From [Clostridium] aminophilum DSM 10710 (GTDB lineage: Bacteria > Bacillota > Clostridia > Lachnospirales > Lachnospiraceae), in NCBI RefSeq assembly GCF_000711825.1, contig NZ_JONJ01000002.1, forward strand, positions 248,001 through 312,000: a stretch of DNA of 64,000 nucleotides. Direction: 5' to 3'. Shown here one piece after another: positions 9,832 through 18,756 of the stretch. How positions within the stretch are numbered: the first letter of the stretch is position 1; each line of letters starts with the position of its first letter. The position numbers and the translations under genes were made by a program. A model generated the notes under the pieces. The model was not told the origin of the DNA, did not search any database, and saw only the letters and a list, made by a program, of their open reading frames with translations.

Positions 9832-11061
9832 TTAGTTCTCAAGCATCTTGTATGCGCCGTTTGTAATCTGAACCGCCTTCGGTGCCTTGTTCGGCTCGCC
9901 GTCTGCTGTCCATGTCATATCTTTTCCGGTCAGTCCGTCCAGTTTGATCTCGGTCATTGCCTTCTTGAGGGCATCGCAGATATCGGATGCACTCTGATCC
10001 GGTGTAACATTTGCCTTCTCCAGAGCAGCCTTTACAGCCATGAGGCCATCGTATTCGTCTGCGCCGAACTGAAGCGGGTCCTCCTTGTATGCATCGCGGT
10101 ATGCCTTGACATAATCCTGAGAACTCTCCTCGTCGATGGAGAACGGAGTCAGGAGCATGAGCCCCTCCGCAAGAGACTTATCGAAGTTCTCTACGCTGAG
10201 AATACCGTCCATACCGTCGCAGCCGAAGAACTGCGGCTTAAAGTTCTTGTCAGCGGCCTGTTTCAGGATTACGGAAGCCTCCTGATAGTAGATCGGAAGG
10301 AATACCAGCTCTGCACCGGCCTCTTTCGCCTTGTCGAGCTGAACTGAGAAATCGGTGTTCGTATCTGCGGTGAACGCCTCGTCGGATACGATTTCAAGCC
10401 CCTGATTGGATGCCTCTTCCACAAAGGAATCGTGAATTCCGGTGGAGTACTCGCTGGAAGAATCGTAGATGATACCGATCTTGGTTGCAATCTTGTTGGT
10501 TCCGATGTACTCGGCGGACTTAGTTCCCTGTGCCGGATCCGCGAAGCATACACGGAATGCATTGTCGCCGCTGATGCACTGAACCGCAGAACCGGATGGA
10601 GTAAACAGGAACATATTGTCTGCCTGTGCCTCCGCTTCAACCGCGATACACGGCTTGGAAGTAACGGTTCCGAGAAGCATCTGCATGCCCCAGTCCTTCA
10701 GCGTGTTATACGCGTTGACTGCGGACTGCGGATCATTTTCATCATCCTCAAAACGAACCTCAACCGGATAACCGTTGATTCCGCCCTTTTCATTGATCTC
10801 TTTCGCTGCAAGTTCAAGTGAATTCTTGACAGAAGAACCGTAAGCAGCGGCCGGTCCGGTGATCGGACCGATGGAACCGATCTTCCAGGAAGCGCCGTCT
10901 GCTGCCGGCTTTGCTTCCGCCTTGGACTCTTCTGCTTTGGACTCTGCCGCCTTCGTCTCTGCCGCGCCTGCTGTTGTTGCGGTAGAGGCGGAGGAACCGC
11001 CGCATGCTGCCATGGAAGCGGTCATGGTTGCTGCAAGTAATGTAGCTGCTAATCTTTTCAT
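9832..11061 (-). CDS. livJ: branched-chain amino acid-binding lipoprotein LivJ
   Basis: Periplasmic-type binding protein that is lipid-anchored outside the membrane and captures amino acids for LivHMGF. The 409-residue protein begins with a lipoprotein signal (MKRLAATLLAATMTASMAAC, lipid-carrying Cys at 20). An Ala/Glu/Lys-rich linker follows to about residue 55 and then a type I binding fold (IGSIGPITGPAAAYG, NEKGGINGYPVEV). It is the first gene of the operon, as expected for the part needed in excess. The 109-base gap to livH could hold processing or attenuation signals, but none was clear. The leader has an AACTGCA/TGCAGTT inverted repeat just upstream of the GGGAGG site. Ligand specificity cannot be decided from sequence alone. 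Confidence 0.95.
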   Translation of the reverse strand: MKRLAATLLAATMTASMAACGGSSASTATTAGAAETKAAESKAEESKAEAKPAADGASWKIGSIGPITGPAAAYGSSVKNSLELAAKEINEKGGINGYPVEVRFEDDENDPQSAVNAYNTLKDWGMQMLLGTVTSKPCIAVEAEAQADNMFLFTPSGSAVQCISGDNAFRVCFADPAQGTKSAEYIGTNKIATKIGIIYDSSSEYSTGIHDSFVEEASNQGLEIVSDEAFTADTNTDFSVQLDKAKEAGAELVFLPIYYQEASVILKQAADKNFKPQFFGCDGMDGILSVENFDKSLAEGLMLLTPFSIDEESSQDYVKAYRDAYKEDPLQFGADEYDGLMAVKAALEKANVTPDQSASDICDALKKAMTEIKLDGLTGKDMTWTADGEPNKAPKAVQITNGAYKMLEN

Positions 11062-11146
11062 GATGCATAACCTCCCTTTAGTTTTAACTGCAAGTTAACT
11101 TTAACTCATGCAGTTATTCTCTCTTGTTATGTTGAAGTTTATACAC

Positions 11147-11174
11147 ATTATAGTTGATAGGATTTGAATGTCAA
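11147..11174 (-). promoter_or_regulatory. promoter of the liv operon
   Basis: TTGACA (11169-11174) and TATAAT (11147-11152) with a 16-base spacer, the consensus hexamers for sigma-A. The leader is about 80 nt. Confidence 0.85.
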
Positions 11175-11177
11175 TAA

Positions 11178-11214
11178 AAAAAACATGTTTTTTCGTTTTT
11201 TTATTCGAATAAAA
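11178..11214. promoter_or_regulatory. two adjacent 16-bp palindromes upstream of the liv promoter
   Basis: AAAAAACATGTTTTTT (11178-11193) and TTTTATTCGAATAAAA (11199-11214) are both perfect palindromes. They lie immediately upstream of the -35 box. The position suggests operator sites for a regulator, but the regulator is not identified. The stretch from 11215 to 11379 is AT-rich and shows no gene. Confidence 0.45.
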
Positions 11215-11379
11215 CCCATTATAGGCCCTTTTTGTGTCTTAATTATAACCTGTTTTTATGTAAAATAGTCATATTGCTTATAAAAAAACGCAAAAAAATA
11301 ACCGAACCTGATAATATGCATAACAGCATTCTTCGGATGAACCGGTTTCACCATCCCGCTCAGTTTTAACTTACTATAG

Positions 11380-11413
11380 AAAGAGCCGCCCGAAAGAATT
11401 TCTTTCGGACGGC
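11380..11413 (-). terminator. terminator after plsY
   Basis: A 12-bp stem (11402-11413 with 11385-11396; one wobble) with a 5-base loop is followed by TCTTTCT on the minus strand. It lies about 100 bases after the plsY stop. The T-run is imperfect. Confidence 0.65.
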
Positions 11414-11511
11414 CAACTGAATACGGGATGTCCCCGTATCGGATTTACATATGAAATTCTGTTTTGCGGAATGCAGGTTCCGGTCAGCGCGGAATGGCTA
11501 CCGCAAAATGG

Positions 11512-12183
11512 TCACTGCGGATCGGTTTTTTGATCTTTTACAGCCTTTGAGCCGATTTTGTTCTCATTTCCCGCAATAAGCCGACCGATGTTCGCCCGAT
11601 GCTGCCAGACTGCGAGAATCATCAGAAAGGCGGCGATTCCAATAATTTCCGGATACGACGCCCTCTCCGCCTGATAAGTTCCCTGAATGCAGAAATACGC
11701 ATTCATAGCACAGAAGGTCATCGAGACAAGGATGGAACCGAGGGAGACATATCTTGTAAAGAACACAATGCTGACAAACAGGATGAAACAGACCAGCGTC
11801 ATGCGAAGGTCCATCACCGACATGATACCGGCCATGCTCGCGATTCCCTTTCCGCCCTTAAAACCGAGATAAAACGGAAAATCATGCCCGAGGGTAACGC
11901 CGAGAGCCGCGTACATGGCGAATAGAGAGGCATTTCCGGTCTCGCGGAACATCCAGCTGCACAGCAGCATGGCAAAGACTGCCTTGAAGACGTCGCCGAG
12001 AAGCACGGTAAATGCGGCCTTCTTTCCAAGCACACGGAGCACATTGGTTGAGCCCGCATTGCCGCTTCCGTAATTGCGGATATCCAGCCGCTCCATCACT
12101 TTACCGTAAATATATCCCGTCTGAAACAGACCGAACACATAACCTATAAGCAGACTTACGATTCTTCCGGTCAGAATACTCAT
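11512..12183 (-). CDS. plsY: acyl-phosphate:glycerol-3-phosphate acyltransferase PlsY
   Basis: Membrane enzyme that makes lysophosphatidic acid from acyl-phosphate and glycerol-3-phosphate, the first acylation of phospholipid synthesis. In 223 residues the motif [12 protein letters not shown] is near residue 40, the glycine-rich GFKGGKGIA loop is near residue 110, and about five membrane segments are visible. Its start overlaps the der stop by four bases, so the two are translationally coupled. This der-plsY pairing is common in clostridia. The C-terminal tail is short and charged. Confidence 0.95.
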   Translation of the reverse strand: MSILTGRIVSLLIGYVFGLFQTGYIYGKVMERLDIRNYGSGNAGSTNVLRVLGKKAAFTVLLGDVFKAVFAMLLCSWMFRETGNASLFAMYAALGVTLGHDFPFYLGFKGGKGIASMAGIMSVMDLRMTLVCFILFVSIVFFTRYVSLGSILVSMTFCAMNAYFCIQGTYQAERASYPEIIGIAAFLMILAVWQHRANIGRLIAGNENKIGSKAVKDQKTDPQ

Positions 12184-13511
12184 ACATCCTTTTCCTTCTT
12201 TTCTCTCGTAATGAATTTCAGTGAAGTTCCGGCAAAACCGAAAGCCTCACGGATCTTGTTCTCAATGTATCTGGTGTAGGAGAAATGCATCAGCTCTTTG
12301 TCATTGACGAACAGGATAAATGTCGGCGGTTTGACACCGACCTGTGTCATATAATAGATCTTGAGTCTCCGGCCCTTGTCTGACGGCGGCTGTTGCATTG
12401 CGACCGCGTCCGCGAGAATCTCATTCAGCACACCGGTCTGAACGCGCAGCGACTGGCTCTGGCGGACGAGATCGATCTCATCGAAGAGTTTGTCCACTCG
12501 AAGTCCGGTCTTGGCGGAGATGAATACGTATTCCGCATAGGCCATGAAGGACAGTGTCTGCTTGATCTTGTTGCGGAATTCGTAAATGGTCTTGTCATTT
12601 TTCTCGATGGCATCCCACTTGTTGACCACGACAATGATTCCCTTACCCTGATCATGGGCAATACCGGCGATCTTCGCGTCCTGCTCCGTCACTCCTTCGG
12701 TCGCATCGATCATGACGATGACGACATCTGCTCTCTCCACCGCGGCCACGCTGCGGAAAACGGAATATTTCTCGATCTCTTCCTTAATCTTCCCTTTTCT
12801 TCGAAGACCTGCGGTATCGATAAAGACATACTCGGTTCCGTTGTGCTTTACCGGAGTGTCGATGGCGTCGCGCGTAGTGCCGGCGATATCCGACACAATG
12901 ACACGGTCCTTTCCGGTCAGACGGTTGATCAGAGACGACTTGCCGACATTCGGCTTACCGATGATGGCAACACGGGGTCTTTCATCCTCCTCGTCATCCC
13001 CGAGATCCGCCGGGAACTTTTCCACAACCACATCCAGCATATCGCCGAGACCGAGACGGCTCGCCGCAGAGATCGCATACGGATCGCCGATGCCGAGGTT
13101 GTAGAATTCATAGACGTCGGTTTCAAACTTTTTGAAGCTGTCGACTTTGTTGACGGTGAGAACCACCGGCTTTCTGGATTTTCTCAGCATATCGGCGACT
13201 TTCATGTCGGCGTCGGTGAGTCCCTGACGGACATCGCACAGGAAAATGATGACGTCCGCGGTATCAATGGCGATCTGCGCCTGCTCGCGCATCTGCGCGA
13301 GGATGACATCCTTGCTGTCCGGCTCGATGCCGCCGGTGTCGATCAGCGTAAACTTCTTTCCAAGCCATTCCACGTCCGCGTAAATGCGGTCGCGCGTTAC
13401 GCCCGGCGTATCCTGTACAATGGAAATTCTGGATCCCGCCAGTACATTAAATAAGGTGGATTTTCCGACATTCGGACGGCCCACGACCGCTACCACCGGT
13501 TTTCTGCTCAT
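12180..13511 (-). CDS. der: ribosome-assembly GTPase Der (EngA)
   Basis: Tandem GTPase needed for 50S assembly. Two GTP-binding domains are seen: the first begins [16 protein letters not shown] (DTGG for G3, NKVD for G4), the second [17 protein letters not shown] (DTAG, NKWD). A KH-like C-terminal domain follows ([21 protein letters not shown]). The ATG at 13511 (MSRKPVV) is preferred: a purine-rich site AAAGAGAG lies eight bases upstream, while the GTG at 13520 sits directly on that site. It is followed by plsY with a four-base overlap and preceded by the DUF512 gene, a common clostridial arrangement. Confidence 0.95.
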   Translation of the reverse strand: MSRKPVVAVVGRPNVGKSTLFNVLAGSRISIVQDTPGVTRDRIYADVEWLGKKFTLIDTGGIEPDSKDVILAQMREQAQIAIDTADVIIFLCDVRQGLTDADMKVADMLRKSRKPVVLTVNKVDSFKKFETDVYEFYNLGIGDPYAISAASRLGLGDMLDVVVEKFPADLGDDEEDERPRVAIIGKPNVGKSSLINRLTGKDRVIVSDIAGTTRDAIDTPVKHNGTEYVFIDTAGLRRKGKIKEEIEKYSVFRSVAAVERADVVIVMIDATEGVTEQDAKIAGIAHDQGKGIIVVVNKWDAIEKNDKTIYEFRNKIKQTLSFMAYAEYVFISAKTGLRVDKLFDEIDLVRQSQSLRVQTGVLNEILADAVAMQQPPSDKGRRLKIYYMTQVGVKPPTFILFVNDKELMHFSYTRYIENKIREAFGFAGTSLKFITREKKEKDV

Positions 13512-13634
13512 ATAAAACACTCTCTTTCTATATTCTTATAAATATTCATGTGATATTTCCGCATGACTCTTATGAAATTACCTCATGATTTCTGCAAAGC
13601 CTTCGCAACGCGGTCTGCGGTCTTCTCCCGCAGC

Positions 13635-15047
13635 CTACAGCTCCTCATATTCGATGAATTCGCCCTCATCCGGCTCATACTCGCCGTGCATCGGCGCCGG
13701 TCCGTCATAAGGTGCCGACATGGCGCGGATCAGTTCGTCTCCGCCTTCCGGGATGATATCCACGCGGACACCAAGTTCCCGCTCCACATCGCTTTTGGTG
13801 ACATCGTCGAGGAAGACCTCCTCGCCGCTGCGGAACATCGCGGTCGTCAGAAGAAGTCTGGAGCCGATCTCTTTTCCCTTCAGCTGCGCGATCAGATCCT
13901 TTCCGGTCAGAAGTCCTGCCACTGTGATCATATGGCCGAAGAAATCATTCTCAATCAGGTAGACATGAATCTTCTTTTCCGGACAGATCTTCATGAACTT
14001 TTCTGAGATCTCCCTGATAAACGGATATGCAAGCTTGGCGGTCGCAATCGAGATCACTTCCTCTTTGGCTTCGCGGTCCGGATCCCGGGAAAGTTCTTCC
14101 AGCGCCTCATCGGTTTCTTCCTTTAAAAGACGCAGCATCCCGACGCCGTTCTCATACTGAATATAACCGTCATACCGGTCCGCCTCGGGAAGCGGACGAC
14201 CGGCAATCAGATAAAACTCATCGCTGGCATGGATGAAATGCACCCCGTACTGCGGATAGATGAGTTTCTGCCAACGCTCGATCTGATCGATGGCTGCTGC
14301 TGCCGTCTCTTTGGTAAAAGAGGTCAGATGGCAAAGGCCATCGCGGTATTTCGAGAGCCCGACCGGAACAACCGATACGCTTCGCATATGCGGAAGGTAT
14401 TTCGTCAGATCGCCGATGGTGCGGTCCAGCTCTTTGCCGTCATTCACCCCGGGACACAGCACAATCTGCCCGTTCATCGGAGTCCCCGCTTCGTAGAGCG
14501 TATCGATCTTTTTCAGCGCCTCACCGGCAAAGCGGTTGTGCAGCATTTTCACACGCAGCTCCGGATTGGTGGTGTGCACCGAAATGTTGATCGGGGCAAG
14601 CTTGAACTTAATGATCCTCTGCAGATCATGCTCTTTCATATTTGTTAGAGTGACATAATTTCCCTGAAGGAAGGACAGTCTGGAATCGTCGTCCTTGAAA
14701 TACAGGGTGTCACGCATACCCGGCGGCATCTGATCGATAAAGCAGAAGATACAATTGTTGCTGCATGAGCGGTAATCGCTCATCAGACCGTTCTCAAAAT
14801 TCAGTCCGAGATCCTGATAATCATTCTCAATATCCAGATCCCACTCTTCGCCGTTCTTTTTCAGAACGACCGCCGTGACCGTTTCATTGTTCAATTTATA
14901 TTGATAGTCAAAAATGTCCTCGATCGGGTCGTCATTGATGGAGAGCAGAATATCTCCCGCTTCAATGCCAAGCTGGTCCGCTATGGAGCCCGGATCGACA
15001 GACGCTATCAAATGTCCATTCTTATCCATATTAAAGGATTGTATCAA
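13635..15047 (-). CDS. DUF512 radical SAM protein with PDZ-like N-terminus
   Basis: A 470-residue protein with a PDZ-like domain at about 10-75 (VDPGSIADQLGIEAGDILLSIND) and a cysteine motif C95-x3-C99-x2-C102 (CSNNCIFC) fitting an iron-sulfur radical SAM centre, then the DUF512 domain. The family is widespread in clostridia next to der, but its reaction is not known to me. The start appears to be TTG at 15047: AGAGGA lies six bases upstream, whereas the first ATG (residue 7) is too far from it. It probably leads a three-gene unit with der and plsY. Confidence 0.88.
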   Translation of the reverse strand: MIQSFNMDKNGHLIASVDPGSIADQLGIEAGDILLSINDDPIEDIFDYQYKLNNETVTAVVLKKNGEEWDLDIENDYQDLGLNFENGLMSDYRSCSNNCIFCFIDQMPPGMRDTLYFKDDDSRLSFLQGNYVTLTNMKEHDLQRIIKFKLAPINISVHTTNPELRVKMLHNRFAGEALKKIDTLYEAGTPMNGQIVLCPGVNDGKELDRTIGDLTKYLPHMRSVSVVPVGLSKYRDGLCHLTSFTKETAAAAIDQIERWQKLIYPQYGVHFIHASDEFYLIAGRPLPEADRYDGYIQYENGVGMLRLLKEETDEALEELSRDPDREAKEEVISIATAKLAYPFIREISEKFMKICPEKKIHVYLIENDFFGHMITVAGLLTGKDLIAQLKGKEIGSRLLLTTAMFRSGEEVFLDDVTKSDVERELGVRVDIIPEGGDELIRAMSAPYDGPAPMHGEYEPDEGEFIEYEEL

Positions 15048-15074
15048 TTTCGTTCCTCTTTGTAAAGTTGAGTA

Positions 15075-15104
15075 TTGACGCGGTGTTGCGGAAAATGATA
15101 TTAT
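15075..15104 (+). promoter_or_regulatory. promoter for prs
   Basis: TTGACG (15075-15080) and TATTAT (15099-15104) are 18 bases apart. The 80-nt leader holds a weak ACAAAGC/GCTTTGT hairpin (15114-15120, 15142-15148) followed by a short T-run. Confidence 0.65.
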
Positions 15105-15190
15105 TCGACGGGGACAAAGCGTTAATATCTCTATTTTTTATGCTTTGTTTTTATAAAAATACATAGTGTTCTATAATATTGGAGGCCGTC

Positions 15191-16402
15191 ATGTCAGATA
15201 ATCACGTATTTACAAACACTCTTCCGGTTGGACCGCTGAAGATTGCTGCCCTGGAGAGCTGTAGAGATCTTGCCGATAAGGTCAATCAGCATATTGTTGA
15301 GATGCGCCGCAGTGATGCTGCGGTAGACCAGAAAAAACAGGATCTGAAATATAAGGGTTATGAGGCAGATTCCTACCTCCTTAATATTGAATGTCCGCGT
15401 TTCGGAAGCGGCGAGGCAAAAGGTCAGGTCAATGAGTCGGTCCGCGGCGATGATATCTTTATCATGGTTGACGTGACAAACTACAGTCTCACCTACCGCA
15501 TCAACGGTTTTACCAACCACATGAGCCCGGATGATCATTTCCAGGATCTGAAGAGAATCATCGGAGCTTCCGTTTCCACCGCTCACCGTGTGAATGTTGT
15601 CATGCCGTTCCTCTATGAAGGAAGACAGCACAAGAGAAGCGGCCGCGAGTCTCTGGACTGCGCAATGATGCTTCAGGAGCTGGTTGCCATGGGCGTGGAC
15701 AATATCATCACCTTTGATGCGCATGATCCGCGGGTACAGAACGCGATTCCGCTGACCGGTCTGGATAATTTCATGCCGACCTATCAGTTTATCGAGGCAA
15801 TCTTTGACCGTGAAAAGAAACTGAAGATCGACAAGGATCACATGATGGTCATCTCCCCGGATGAGGGCGCAATGTCCAGAGCAGTATATCTGGCGAACAA
15901 CCTCGGCGTTGATGTCGGTATGTTCTACAAGCGCCGCGACTACTCCACCATCGTAAACGGAAAGAACCCGATTGTCGCTCATGAGTTCCTCGGTTCTTCC
16001 GTAGAAGGAAAGACGGTGATCATCATTGACGATATGATCTCCTCCGGCGAGTCCATGCTGGATACCGCACGCGAGCTCAAGGAGCGCAAGGCAGAGAGAG
16101 TTATTGTGGCAACCACCTTCGGACTGTTCACGGACGGTCTGGACAAGTTCGATGAGTTCCACAAGAAGGGATACTTTGATTTCCTGATCACCACCAACCT
16201 GAACTACCGCACTCCGGATCTGCTTCAGCGTGACTGGTATGTGGAGGCGGATATGTCCAAGTTCATCGCTTCCATCATTAACTCTCTGAACCACAACGTA
16301 TCTCTGGAGAGCGCTCTCGTTTCCACCGACCGCATCCAGACACTGATCCGCAAGTACATGGAAGACTATGACGGCTATCAGTACTATAAGAGCCTGGTTT
16401 AA
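15191..16402 (+). CDS. prs: ribose-phosphate diphosphokinase, long divergent form
   Basis: Makes PRPP from ribose-5-phosphate and ATP for nucleotide, histidine and tryptophan synthesis. The 403-residue protein is about 85 residues longer than the common form of about 315. Seen: an ATP-contact loop (RQHKRSGRESLDCAMM), a KRRDYS flexible loop, and the PRPP-binding motif VIIIDDMISSGES. The N-terminal region and the last 60 residues are extra compared with the short form. The ATG at 15191 follows GGAGG five bases upstream; an upstream in-frame TTG is part of that site. It is a single-gene unit on the plus strand with its own promoter and terminator. Assignment is firm at family level; the reason for the extra length is unknown. 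Confidence 0.85.
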   Translation: MSDNHVFTNTLPVGPLKIAALESCRDLADKVNQHIVEMRRSDAAVDQKKQDLKYKGYEADSYLLNIECPRFGSGEAKGQVNESVRGDDIFIMVDVTNYSLTYRINGFTNHMSPDDHFQDLKRIIGASVSTAHRVNVVMPFLYEGRQHKRSGRESLDCAMMLQELVAMGVDNIITFDAHDPRVQNAIPLTGLDNFMPTYQFIEAIFDREKKLKIDKDHMMVISPDEGAMSRAVYLANNLGVDVGMFYKRRDYSTIVNGKNPIVAHEFLGSSVEGKTVIIIDDMISSGESMLDTARELKERKAERVIVATTFGLFTDGLDKFDEFHKKGYFDFLITTNLNYRTPDLLQRDWYVEADMSKFIASIINSLNHNVSLESALVSTDRIQTLIRKYMEDYDGYQYYKSLV

Positions 16403-16445
16403 TTCCCGCTCATCTGATTTTTGAAATAAATTATATATTGAATTG

Positions 16446-16482
16446 CACAAGAGCCCCTGCCACGCCGGCAGGGGCTCTTGTG
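16446..16482. terminator. bidirectional terminator between prs and recG
   Basis: A perfect 16-bp stem (16446-16461 with 16467-16482) and a 5-base loop lie between the converging prs and recG ends. T-runs are short on both sides. Confidence 0.8.
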
Positions 16483-16491
16483 TGTTTCCGA

Positions 16492-18549
16492 TCAGAGATT
16501 GATCTCCCGGAATTTATCTTCGAGATAACCGTCCAGCATTCTCTTTAAGTCGGCGTTCTCCTCTTTTTCCAGCTTCGGGTCCCGCTCCAGAAGGTCTCTG
16601 GCTTCGGCGGCGGCCGTCTTCAGAACTTCCGCATCGGTGTAAATGTCTCCGAGCCTGAATTCCAGTTCGCCGGACTGCCGGACACCGAACAGATCTCCCG
16701 GCCCCCGGAGTTTCAGGTCCTCCTCTGCGATATAAAAACCGTCATCCGATTTCTTCAGAATCTCCAGGCGCTTTCCGGCATGGTCGTCACCGGAGCCGTT
16801 GACCATGATGCAGTAAGACTGCGCGTCTCCTCTCCCGACGCGGCCGCGGAGCTGATGGAGCTGCGCAAGGCCAAACCGTTCCGCATCCTCGATCATCATG
16901 ACGGTTGCATTCGGAACATTGATGCCAACCTCAATGACCGTGGTGGAGACGAGCACATGAATCTCTCCCGCCGCAAAGGCCTCCATGATGCGGTTTTTCT
17001 CATCCGTCTTCATCTGTCCGTGAAGAAAGGCGACTCGAATGCCGGTCCCCTGATACTCCGCCGTCAGTTTCTCCGAATAATCCAAAACATTTTCCAGATC
17101 CTGCATTTCCCCCGGCTCTACCATGGGACAGATCACATAGGCCTGATGCCCTTTCTGAACCTCTTTTGCGATGAACCGCCATGCATTGGGCCGATAATCC
17201 GTTCCGACCACCGCATTCCGGATCGGAAGGCGCTTTGCCGGCAGTTCGTTGATGACAGAGATATCCAGATCTCCGTAAAGGATGATGGCAAGTGTCCTCG
17301 GAATCGGCGTGGCACTCATAACCATCACATGCGGCTCTGTGCCCTTTTCCTCCAGGACGGCTCTCTGATTGACGCCGAAGCGGTGCTGTTCGTCGGTGAT
17401 CACCAGCGCCAGACGGTCATATTTCACATTTTCCGAGATCAGCGCGTGTGTGCCGATGATGAGATCCGCCTCGTGGTTCCTGATTTTTTCCAGTGTTTCC
17501 CGCTTTTCCTTTGCCTTCATGGAACCGGTGAGAAGAACCGGCGTAAAATGAATGTCGTAGGTCCGCAGGAGTTCGGTGACGGACTCGAAATGCTGTTTTG
17601 CCAGAACCTCCGTCGGCGCCATAAGGGCGCCCTGATACCCGTTTGACGCACATTCGAGGAGCGCAAGGACCGCGATAATCGTTTTGCCCGATCCCACATC
17701 TCCCTGTACCAGCCGCTTCATCACACGGCCTCCGGTCAGGTCACGGAAGATCTCATTTAAGACCTTTTTCTGGGCTCCGGTCAGCTCATACGGAAGAAGA
17801 TCCAGGACTCTCTGTGCCGTTCCGGTGATCCGGAAGCGGTTCCGGCTCATCACATCCTCTTTTTTCTCTTTCAGAAAACGCGCGGACAGTGTGAAGAGGA
17901 AAAACTCATCGAACACCAGCCGCTTTCGGGCATACATCAGTTCATCCCGGTTTTCCGGAAAATGTATCCGTTCGATGGCAAAATTGTACTCCGCAAGACC
18001 GTATCGGGACCGAAGCGATTCCGGAAGATATTCCCGTGAGAGGTCGCGGGTCTCAAAGATCTGTTGTACCGTTTTTGCGATGGTCTTGTTTCCGAGGCCT
18101 TTCGTCTGCGGATAGATCGGCTGAAGCGTCCCCTCCTTCGACCGGTACTGTTCTTCGGTAAAGATTTCGGGCTGTTCGAGGGTAAGACGACCTCTTTTTT
18201 TCGCGATGTGTCCGCGGAACACGAAGGTATTTCCCGCCGGGAGCTGTTTTTTCAGCCAGGGCATATTGAACCAGACCACGGATAGGGAAATGCCGTCCTC
18301 CTGCACATTGATTGAGGTGACCGGAAGCTTTCCGTATCGCAGAAGATCCGGGTCCTTCTTCAGGGTGATCCTTACGGCGGCCTGCGTATCGGGGATCAGC
18401 TCACGTAACGTCACCGGAGCCTTGTATTCGTCATATGCTCTGGGATAGAAATGAATCATATCCTCCGTCGTTCTGACACCGAGGCGTGCAAAAAGCTCAC
18501 CGGTCTTTGCGCCGATTCCCTTTAATTCCGTGATCTTATGTCCTCTCAT
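16492..18549 (-). CDS. recG: ATP-dependent DNA helicase RecG
   Basis: Remodels stalled replication forks and recombination intermediates. The 685-residue protein has the usual length and order: a helix-hairpin start (ITELKGIGAKTGELFARLGV), an OB-fold wedge, then the two motor domains. The Walker A sequence GDVGSGKT is near residue 285, the Walker B region is ITDEQHRFGVNQR, and motif VI is QLRGRVGRG. The GGGAG site upstream fixes ATG 18549. A terminator lies between it and fakA. The operon order fakA-recG is conserved in Firmicutes. Confidence 0.96.
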   Translation of the reverse strand: MRGHKITELKGIGAKTGELFARLGVRTTEDMIHFYPRAYDEYKAPVTLRELIPDTQAAVRITLKKDPDLLRYGKLPVTSINVQEDGISLSVVWFNMPWLKKQLPAGNTFVFRGHIAKKRGRLTLEQPEIFTEEQYRSKEGTLQPIYPQTKGLGNKTIAKTVQQIFETRDLSREYLPESLRSRYGLAEYNFAIERIHFPENRDELMYARKRLVFDEFFLFTLSARFLKEKKEDVMSRNRFRITGTAQRVLDLLPYELTGAQKKVLNEIFRDLTGGRVMKRLVQGDVGSGKTIIAVLALLECASNGYQGALMAPTEVLAKQHFESVTELLRTYDIHFTPVLLTGSMKAKEKRETLEKIRNHEADLIIGTHALISENVKYDRLALVITDEQHRFGVNQRAVLEEKGTEPHVMVMSATPIPRTLAIILYGDLDISVINELPAKRLPIRNAVVGTDYRPNAWRFIAKEVQKGHQAYVICPMVEPGEMQDLENVLDYSEKLTAEYQGTGIRVAFLHGQMKTDEKNRIMEAFAAGEIHVLVSTTVIEVGINVPNATVMMIEDAERFGLAQLHQLRGRVGRGDAQSYCIMVNGSGDDHAGKRLEILKKSDDGFYIAEEDLKLRGPGDLFGVRQSGELEFRLGDIYTDAEVLKTAAAEARDLLERDPKLEKEENADLKRMLDGYLEDKFREINL

Positions 18550-18680
18550 GAGTTCTCTCCCGTTTCTGATAAGACGATTGCATTTCTCGCCGCCAGCATG
18601 AAACAGCGTGGTGAAACCGCAAAAGATAAGTCAGATTCGCTCGAATCGGGCAAATCATTTTCCAGCTTTCGCAATTCTGC

Positions 18681-18714
18681 AAAAAGCCTGCAGCAGGATA
18701 TCCCGCCGCAGGCT
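18681..18714 (-). terminator. terminator after fakA
   Basis: AGCCTGC/GCAGGCT stem with TTTTT on the minus strand. This leaves recG needing read-through or its own promoter, which I could not identify in 18550-18680. Confidence 0.6.
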
Positions 18715-18756
18715 GTATCGTCGTATTTTCGCTCTTTTCCCCGCGTAACGTCTTTC

